Assembly (NCBI GenBank): GCA_000727475.1
Contig: KL647292.1
Span: 3,907,763-3,971,762 of the forward strand
Source of the DNA: Sarcocystis neurona
Lineage: Eukaryota > Apicomplexa > Conoidasida > Eucoccidiorida > Sarcocystidae
Length of the DNA: 64,000 nucleotides
Direction: 5' to 3'
Notes under the pieces: model-generated
The model's database searches: none
Seen by the model: only the letters and a program-made list of their open reading frames with translations
What the model was told of the DNA's origin: nothing
Translations under genes and position numbers: made by a program
Part shown: positions 27,901 through 36,900 of the stretch, piece after piece
Layout of the letters: each line of letters opens with the position of its first letter
Numbering within the stretch: the stretch's first letter is position 1

Positions 27901-30900
27901 GCAGAGGAAGAAGCTACCAGGGGGGGCCCAGTCGGCGACCAACCAGACAGACGAAGGACAGAAAGAAAAGAAAGCAAAAGAGGAAGAGGGGGAAGTCCAC
28001 GAAATTGTGACAGAAACACGAAACGCGTTAAAGTGCGGATGTGAGCATATATATATATATATATATAGATATATATATATGTATACTCTCTCACTCTCTA
28101 TTTGCGCAGATATATATAGAGACATACACATAAGCTTTCTCTGTATATATATTTATATATATGTATACTACCTCACTCTCTCTATGCGCATACATGTACC
28201 CTCCACATATATACATACACACGTGTGTATAGAGATATACATAAGCTTTCACTGTATATATGCATATATGTGTACTACCTCACTCTCTATGTGCACATAC
28301 ATATGTAGAGAGATACACATAAGCTGTCTCTGTATATATGTATATATATAGATATATATATATGTATATGGAGCTTTCTTCTCTCTTCACACAAGTATTC
28401 TGTATATACATAACTATTTGATGGTATATGTGTGAACATATACAGTAAAAACATATATATATATATATTTATGAATGGATGTATATATATGTAATATGTG
28501 TGAGTGCCATGCGAGATGAAACGCCGTGCCACACTCCTCAACAGGTGTGCGTTACATGATCTTCTCATGTATATACACACATGTGTATACGCATATATTT
28601 CTGCTCTTCTTCTTCTTCTCTGTCTCTCTGCACATAAACCTACATATACATATATATATAAGCATATATGTATGTATGTATATCTTGCCCCCTCTCTCTG
28701 TATATATACATATATACGTCTGTGTAGGCCTGTGTAATTCGAACTCTGTCTCTCTGTTGGTGGACGATGCGTCTCTCTTCCTTCCCGTCTGTACACTGCA
28801 GCACGTGAATTTCTTCTTCGGCACTGCGTTCCTCCGCTTCCTGCTGCTGCTGCTTCTGCTCCTCCTCCTGTCTCTCCGTGTGCTGCTGCTGTTCCTGCCC
28901 CCCCTCCTCCTGGCGCTGCTGCTTTTCCCCTCCCTTCTCCTGCTGTCGCTGCCTCTCTTCTCCCCCCTGCTGCTGCTCCTGCTCCTGCTGCTTCTCCTCT
29001 CTCTCCTCCTCCTGCTGCGGCTTCTCCTCCTCCTCCTCTGCTGCTGCTGCACCTCTCCTTGTTTTCCCTCCTCCTGGTGCTGCTGTGACTGCTGCCCTGC
29101 GCTTCCCTGGGGAGCTGCTGCTGCTGTGCTGCAACTGCTGCTGCTGTGCTGCGACTGCTGCTGCTGTGCTGCGACTGCTGCTGCTGTGCTGCGACTGCTG
29201 CTGCTGTGCTGCGACTGCTGCTGCTGTGCTGCGACTGCTGCTGCTGCTGACGGTTGGCTCCCGAACGACTCACCGGCGGAAGGGGAGGGCAGAACCGCAG
29301 TGCCTCGACCATCCGACGGTAGAGGCAGCCCAGGCCACACAAATGGGAGACGAGGGCTCTGAGGCTGTTCGAAGCTCGCACCTGCAGTCACCACGCCCGC
29401 AGCCATGTCCACCACTTCTGCTTCACGTTTCTTCTCTCAAGAGAATGCGACAAATTTGTCAACTTCTACCGACGACAGGGGTGTAGAACAGACAAACAGC
29501 TTCCTTAGACAGAACGGCTCGCCAACGCGCCGGTCATGAACACGAGTTCACAAATACGAACATGCACATATGTATACATAGACGTTTGTATGTACACATA
29601 TACATACGTATAAATATATGTATGGGTACATGATTGTGTATACATAGAGGTCCACGTAGGTGGATTTGCTTATACTTCTAGATACTTGTAGATATACCAG
29701 GATACATGTAGAGACAGAGAGAGACCACGGGAGAGAAGTGCGCATAAAACGTATGAAGAAGTAAATTGATGTTGCATGTACAGACCTGTGCGACACTTCG
29801 TATTTCTGTGTAAAAACGTATTCTCTACATAGACCCACTAACGTACGAACTTGGGAAAGCGTGGAAATACACATATATATACATATGCATGCATCCCCAT
29901 AAGTACATACATACTACCATATACATATATATAAAATATGGACACCCAACATCTGCGTGTGTGTGTGTGTGTGTGTGCGTCTGTACGTTCATATATACAC
30001 GTATACATGCATATATGTATAGTGTGTGTGTGTATATATATATGTGTTCAATACGCATGCATCTGAGTATAGGCGCATGGGCCGATGATTATATACTACA
30101 AGCAGTAGGACGCGCCTATACGGGTCCGTAGTATAGGCGCGTCTCAAGGCGCTAGTAGACGTACATATGCGCACAGATAAAGAGACGTACGTAGGCATGT
30201 ATAAGAATTCTTCTACATATATACACACGTATGAGGAGCTGAACACGTGTACGCAAATCTTAGAAATTTACACGTATGCATGTAAGAGAGAGAGACACGC
30301 ACATACATATATATACGTGAATGACACGTAGATATATATGTACGTATTTACACATGTGTGTGTGTGTACTACATACGCATGCATATATTGTACACACATG
30401 TGTGTGAATCCTAGGTATACACATATGTGAGTAAGATAGGATGCGAATACCTCTCCTTTCATGAGTGCGGAGATCAAGAGTGGCATATCCACTCTTGATA
30501 TGCCACTCTGTATGCGTGTGTGTGTGGGTGTCTACATATGTATGTGTTGTCATGCAGTCGTATATGCGTCGAGGAGGCTGCTCTGCATGTAGACGTGTAT
30601 AGATAGGGAATGCGGAAGATTATGGAAGGCGAAGAAGGAGGTGCGCAGATGTAGACAGCCGCGAGGGCGCGGAGTCGCAGCAGAGAAGGAGGACAGCAGA
30701 AGCGCCGGGGGCATGCAGTTTGCGCATTAGCAGCAGCAGCAACAGCAGCAGCAGCTACAGCACGCCGGCAGGCAGCAGGCAGACACGAGACGGCGGGCGG
30801 GCAGCAGCCACCACCTCGGCCGCGCGTTTTCCTCGGTGTTTACTTGACAGCAGCAGAAGAAAAAGCAGCAGCAGCAGCCGTGATGCTTCGACGAAGAGCA

Positions 30901-33900
30901 ACAGCAGCAGCTGCAGCAGCTTCAGTTCTTCGTGCGTGCTCAGCCACACCTCGAAAAGATGCACCAGCAGCAGCAGCAGTTCAGACAGCAGACGCAGTCC
31001 CTTAGGAGAGGGAGAAGAAGCGACGTTTCCCAGAAGAAACAGCAGCAGCCTCGCCGAACAGCAGCAGCCTCGCTGAACAGCAGCGGCAGGACGAGCGTCT
31101 CTCCCACCACCACGGGCTCAGTCTTTCCACCTGCTGCAGCAGCACCAGCGGCTTGTCACCACGAGGAGCGGCAGACGTGCGTAAGAACAGCAGCAGCAGT
31201 CCTCTCAACAGCAGCAGCGACGGGTAGCAGCAGGGGGCAGCAAACGCCTCCTCGTACAACACAAGCCACGAAAATCAGACAGCAGCGGTCCCCACATGTA
31301 TCACAAGCAGCAACAGTTGCCTTCCCGTTGCGAAAGTGTTAGCAGCAGCCTGGACGCCACAGCAAAGCCCCCTCGCAGTCGCAGCAGCGGAACCCTTGCC
31401 CCGTCTCCTACCCCACCAGCTCTGTAGCAGCAGCAGCAGCACCCCATAGCCGCAGCAGCGTCACGCTGCAGCAGCAGCAGCAGCATCACGCAGCAGCATC
31501 ACGCAGCAGCATCAGGCAGCAGCAGTAGCAGAGCAGCTTAGGGTGGACTTACTCTAGGGGAGAGGAGATAGACTTGTAGCTTCGAGTCAAAAGTGATGTG
31601 CAGGCCGTCGATTCCTGCGTCACACATAACCCAGCAGTCTGCAAAGTAGGACAGTGACTTCCCTGCTGCTCTCTTTCTCTCTTCGAAAAGCAGAGACGCA
31701 ACGAAGTGGCAAGAGAAGAAGAAATGCAGAGGTCCAGAGAGGTGGCTGTGCAGAGCTGCCCCTTCCTGTCACAAATCCACACACGTGCAGATTCGGCCAC
31801 GAAGAATATCTTCTCCGTTTTCCCCCCTTCGTGGTTCTCTCGTTACCTCTCACTCGCTACGTACTCCTTCAGATAAAACATGTACACACGCGTATACATC
31901 TGGATAGCTGCGCATGCAGTCAGACGCATACTTGCGTCACACAGATATATATAATATATATATACGTACGTATTATATACATATATATATAGGTACACAT
32001 ATCTGTTTGTGTGTGGAGGTCACTCGGCTGCTGCTGCTGCTGTTGCTGATCGTTCTCTGATGGAGGCGGCTGCTGCATCCCGGTAGAGGCGCTGCTTCTG
32101 CTGCTGCAGCCAGACGCACATACTCAGAGAAGTGGAAGGACTGTCTATTGCAACATCCACATAGATCGACGAATACGAAGAGACAGAGAGACATAAGTTA
32201 CACCTATTTACGCAGAAACACGTATGTATGTAGTAGTGCTCGCAGTAGTAGTAGTAGTAGCGGCGTCCTCCCCACAGGTCAGGGAAAGTGCAGAGGAACA
32301 TACGCAGCGGTACTAGTAATGCTTCCTAGACAAACCACGCGTCTATAAAGGAAATGAGAGAGCGCTCGATAAGAGCTGTACAGAGAAATATATATATATA
32401 TGTATGGACGGGCATTCCAGAGCTCTGCATGCCCCAAGAAGTGGCAGAGAGGCACCCCGATGCAGCAGCTGAGCACAAGAGAAGGGAGACTACGGGGTGC
32501 ATGCGTCGCTCTGCTGGGCAAACGACCGCTGCTCCGCGCGCGTGGCTTCGGGTGTACCTACACCACCCCTTCGTCCTCTCGCCCAACGGCGGTAGCTACC
32601 TCCCTCTTCTTACGACGACGAGGACGAGACACACACATACATGCATGCACACGCATAGGAGTCTGGCTTGTATATATGCATGTAGGGGCAAGACACTCCT
32701 GGGTATACGTGAATGGATGTACATATATACATGACAGAAGAACATCCCATGTGTATATATATATGTGTATACATGTGCGACAAATCCGTGTACGTATGTC
32801 ACAGGATATCCACGCCTGCGTAGACAGAAGTCTTTGCTGTATATATATGCCTGCGCTCTTAAGCGGGGGTGCATGCACAGCCTGAGGGACGCAAGGAAGC
32901 CAACGCAAGAGAAAAGAGTGGATATGGGTGGGTACTCCCCCCAAGGAGATGCTGCTGTTCTGGCCCGTAGAACCTTGCGCGGCTATGACTCTCTGTCTAG
33001 ATACAAATGCTCCAGTATACGTCCACTTCTGCAGAGAAACAGGTGAAGCATTGCCCGTAGTCATACAGACACACAGATAGCAGACGTATACAGGTGTACA
33101 CATATATATATACGTATATACGTATACGTGGATACAAGTACATACTACGCAGATACGCAGACATACGCACATGTATATATATATATATTCATATGTGGAA
33201 CCTAGACATATACGCAGACGTATGTATGTGTATAATTTACGCACACGAGCACTACGTGGGAATGAAGAGACGTGTCGGCGCTTTCAGGGTGGCTGAGTTT
33301 TTTATTGCTGGGCAGCCCGACATATGAGCTGGTGAATTACGAGTAGACGTATGGTAGGTACCCCTGGGCTGCAGTAGAGAATATTGCTTCTGCCACACCG
33401 AGGCGGATGCGGCCTAAATCAAGAACTCTTCTCTTGCCGTAAACTGCTGCGGCTACTCTTCCTCGTGCTGCTCCAGCTGCTGATGCTTCCTCGCTCCCCT
33501 GCTCCTTTCGCTCGTACTGCTGCTGCTGCTGAAGTTGCCATCGCTTGTGTTGCTGCGGGTGCTGCACCTGGCACGGCTGCTGCTGTTGGGCCTGATGCTG
33601 CTCATCATGTTCGTGCTGTTGCTGAGGCTGCTACTTCTGCTGCTGCTCAATCTGCTGCCCGTGATCCTCCTGCCGCCGCTGCTCGCAGACCTGCTGTTGC
33701 TGCTGGTAGTTTCGCTGTTGCTGCGTGGGGTGCTGCTGTTCCTGCTTTTCGGGCGCTGCTGTGGCTGCCGCGGCTCCTGCTACTGCTGCCGCGGCTCCTG
33801 CTACTGCTGCCGCGGCTCCTGCTACTGCTGCCGCGGCTCCTGCTGTTGCTGTTGGTGCCTCTCCTGTTGCTGCTGGTGGCTCTGTCTTTGGTTCTGCTGT

Positions 33901-36900
33901 GCCTGTTGAGAATGCTACTACTACTGCTACTTGTGCTGCTGCTATTGCTGCTGCTAGCCCCTGCTGTTACTGCTGCGGGTCCTGCTCTTGCCGCTGCTGG
34001 CCGCCGTGCTGCAGCGGATCAAAAAGCAACCTTACCTTGAAGAGCGTAGACGATGTCTCGCAGCAGCGCCAGCTCCGACACCCCGGCAAGATCTGCATGC
34101 ACAAGACACAAGATAAATTCTTATTGAACGGTGACACCCAGTACATTGGCACACAAGCGCGTGCGTGCGCGCGGCCGCACTCTACTGCTTGATAAGCAAG
34201 AGCAGCAGCTGGAGAGAGAGACGCAAGCAGCGGGTCTACGCTAGCTGCCGAAGTGTCTGTCGGCACTGGGTGAGACGGCTGCCCTACTGCTCTGGTATTG
34301 CTGTTTCTCTTTTCCTCTCCTTCCTTGCACCCCCGACGACTGCTTCGTCGCTGCTTCTGCTGTTGCTGCGTCTGCTGCTTTGCTGCACTGCTGGTGCGGC
34401 CGCCCGTCTGCTGCACTGCTGCTGCGGTTGCTGCCGTGGCTGCTGCTCTGCCGCCGCGGCTGTTGCTCTGCTGCCTTGGCTGCCGTTCTGCTGCCATGGT
34501 CGCTGTTCTGCCGTCGTGACTGCTGTTCTGCTGCCGTGGCTGCTGCTCCGCCGTGGCAGTTGCAGCTTTGCTGCAGTGGCTGCTGCTCTGCTGCTGCGAG
34601 CCTTCTGGAGGCCAGTGCCCCTACTGCCAACCCCTGCTTTTCGCACTGTCGCTATTCCTCTGCTGCTGCTGCAGGCGCTTCTGCTCTCGGGAAGAGTTTC
34701 TTGTGCACGTAGTACCGTAGACGAGGCCGAGCTCGTGAATAGGCGGTGAAGGAGCAGCAGCAGGTGCTGCCGTAGTAGCAGCAATGCTGTGAGAGAGTAT
34801 CGGCCAGTCTTTCATGTGTTGCTCCTCGGCGTTTGGCTGCTGGTGCTGTTGTTGTCCTACTGCTGCAGCGGCTGCTTTCTTGTGTTTCTCGGGCTTGCTG
34901 TTGCCACGACGCTGCTGGAGTAGCAGCAGGGCTGGCGGCCGGGGCGAGAGAAAAGGTTCTTCCTCGCGTTTGCTGCTGCTGCTGCTGCCATTCCTGCCGC
35001 CGGTCTTGTCTGGGCTGCGGTTCCTGCTGCTGCAGGTCCCTCCTTGGTTGTCCTGCATGCCATTGCTGCTCCTTCTGGCGGTCGCCGGCGGCGTTGCTGC
35101 TGCTTCTGACCGAACGCTTGGGAGGCTCTCGCAACGCACGAAGCCGTCGCTGCTGCTCACGACATCGCTGCCTGCGCCATCTTCCTCGCTGAACAGAGCA
35201 GCAGCAGCATGCCCAGCAGCAGCCGAAGGCGCACACGCTGCAGCAGCAGCTGCCGCGGGAGTGCGGGACAGCAGCCGCGGCTGCTGCAGCAGCTGGCGCA
35301 GACGACGCTGCTGCTGTCGCGCCGCTGCTTCCCCGAGATCCAGCAGCAGCTGCAGGACGCTCTGGGGCCGCTGCAGAGGCGGCGCAGACGACGCAGCTGG
35401 AGAGTAGACGCCGGTGCTGCTGCTGCGTTGCTGCTGCACGAGCGAAGCAGGCAGCAGCAACTGCTCGAGACGTGCCACGAGGGAAGCCAGAGCAGCAGGA
35501 GTACGTCTGCTGTGACCTGTCCCTCCCTGCGCTGTTGCCGCTGCAGCGAGTCTTCCTGCAGAAGCAACAGCAGCAACAGCAGGAGCCCAAAACGTGGGCG
35601 TCCTCCCTCAGTGCGACAGCAGAGAAGTTATACCACGACGCGACCCAGCTACAAAAGTAGTTTTATATTCACTCTTCACACAGAAATCTGAGTCTACACA
35701 TATATAGAGAGACAGTGAGAGAGAAATACATATATACATGTGTATATACATATATACAAGGAGAGAGAGATAGGGAAACCATACACACAAATATATATAT
35801 ATATATAGAGAGAGAGAGCAAAAGGGAGAGAATACATGCGTGTATACATACGTGTGTGTATATATAGAGAGAGAGAGAAAAAGGGAGAGAATACATGTAT
35901 ATACACATATATATATGTACATATATATACAGAGAGAGAGGGAGAGAATACACATATATATACTATTGTATCTATATGTATATATATATATATGTAGAGA
36001 GGAGAGAGAAGGCGAGAGAATACATGTGTATACACATATATATACATATATTTATATAGAGAGAGACAAAGGGGGAGAGAATACATGTGTATATCCATAT
36101 ATATATATATATATGTAGAGAGAGGGAGATAGAGAGAGAAAGAATATATAGAGAGAGAGACACAGAGACACTTACAGAGAAATAGTGGGACGGTGGATGG
36201 GAAGGACTTCTGCACGAAGAAGAGCTCGTGGCGCGCAAGAGCGTTGAACAGACGCATAACGTTGTAGTAGTAGTAGTATTTCCCATAGGAGGAAGCCGGG
36301 ACTGCACCTGCCTCTAGTATGTATCTCCACGTCCGACGTATGCAACAGTACGTATATATACAAATAGGTAGATATATACATATATGGAAAGACAGAGAGA
36401 GACAGAGAGAAAGACAATATATACATATATATATACAGAGATAGAGACAATACATATATATACATATAGAGAGAAAGACAATAGATACATATATTCATAT
36501 ACATGTATAGGGGAAGCGAAAGTGAGAGACAGAAGACACCGCACACACATATGTATATATATATAGAGAGAGAGAGAGAGAGCGGCGCAGATAGATGCAT
36601 ACAGACAGAGATCTATGACGCACAGGCGGAAGAAGGCGGGTTCAGCTGCTTACGTCGGCCGAGGCCTACACGTGTCTGTATGTGTGTACAGCTACCCAGT
36701 GCTGCACGGGCGTATATTTGCTGCTGCTGCAGAGAGAGCGGAAGAGAGAAACAGCAGGGAGAAGCACAGATGCGTTGGCAGGGGAGGGGGACGTGCTGCT
36801 GTGTTGGCGAGACTTGCTCCTGACTCTGCTGTTATTCCTGCTTCTCTGGTGTTGGCGTTTCTTAGCTGAGGTGCTGTATCGGGCACGCAGCTATACAGCG

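Noticed and set aside
27738..28010. Lys/Arg-rich plus ORF
   Set aside because: Purine-rich low-complexity DNA inside intron 6 of the gamma-tubulin complex gene; no motif.
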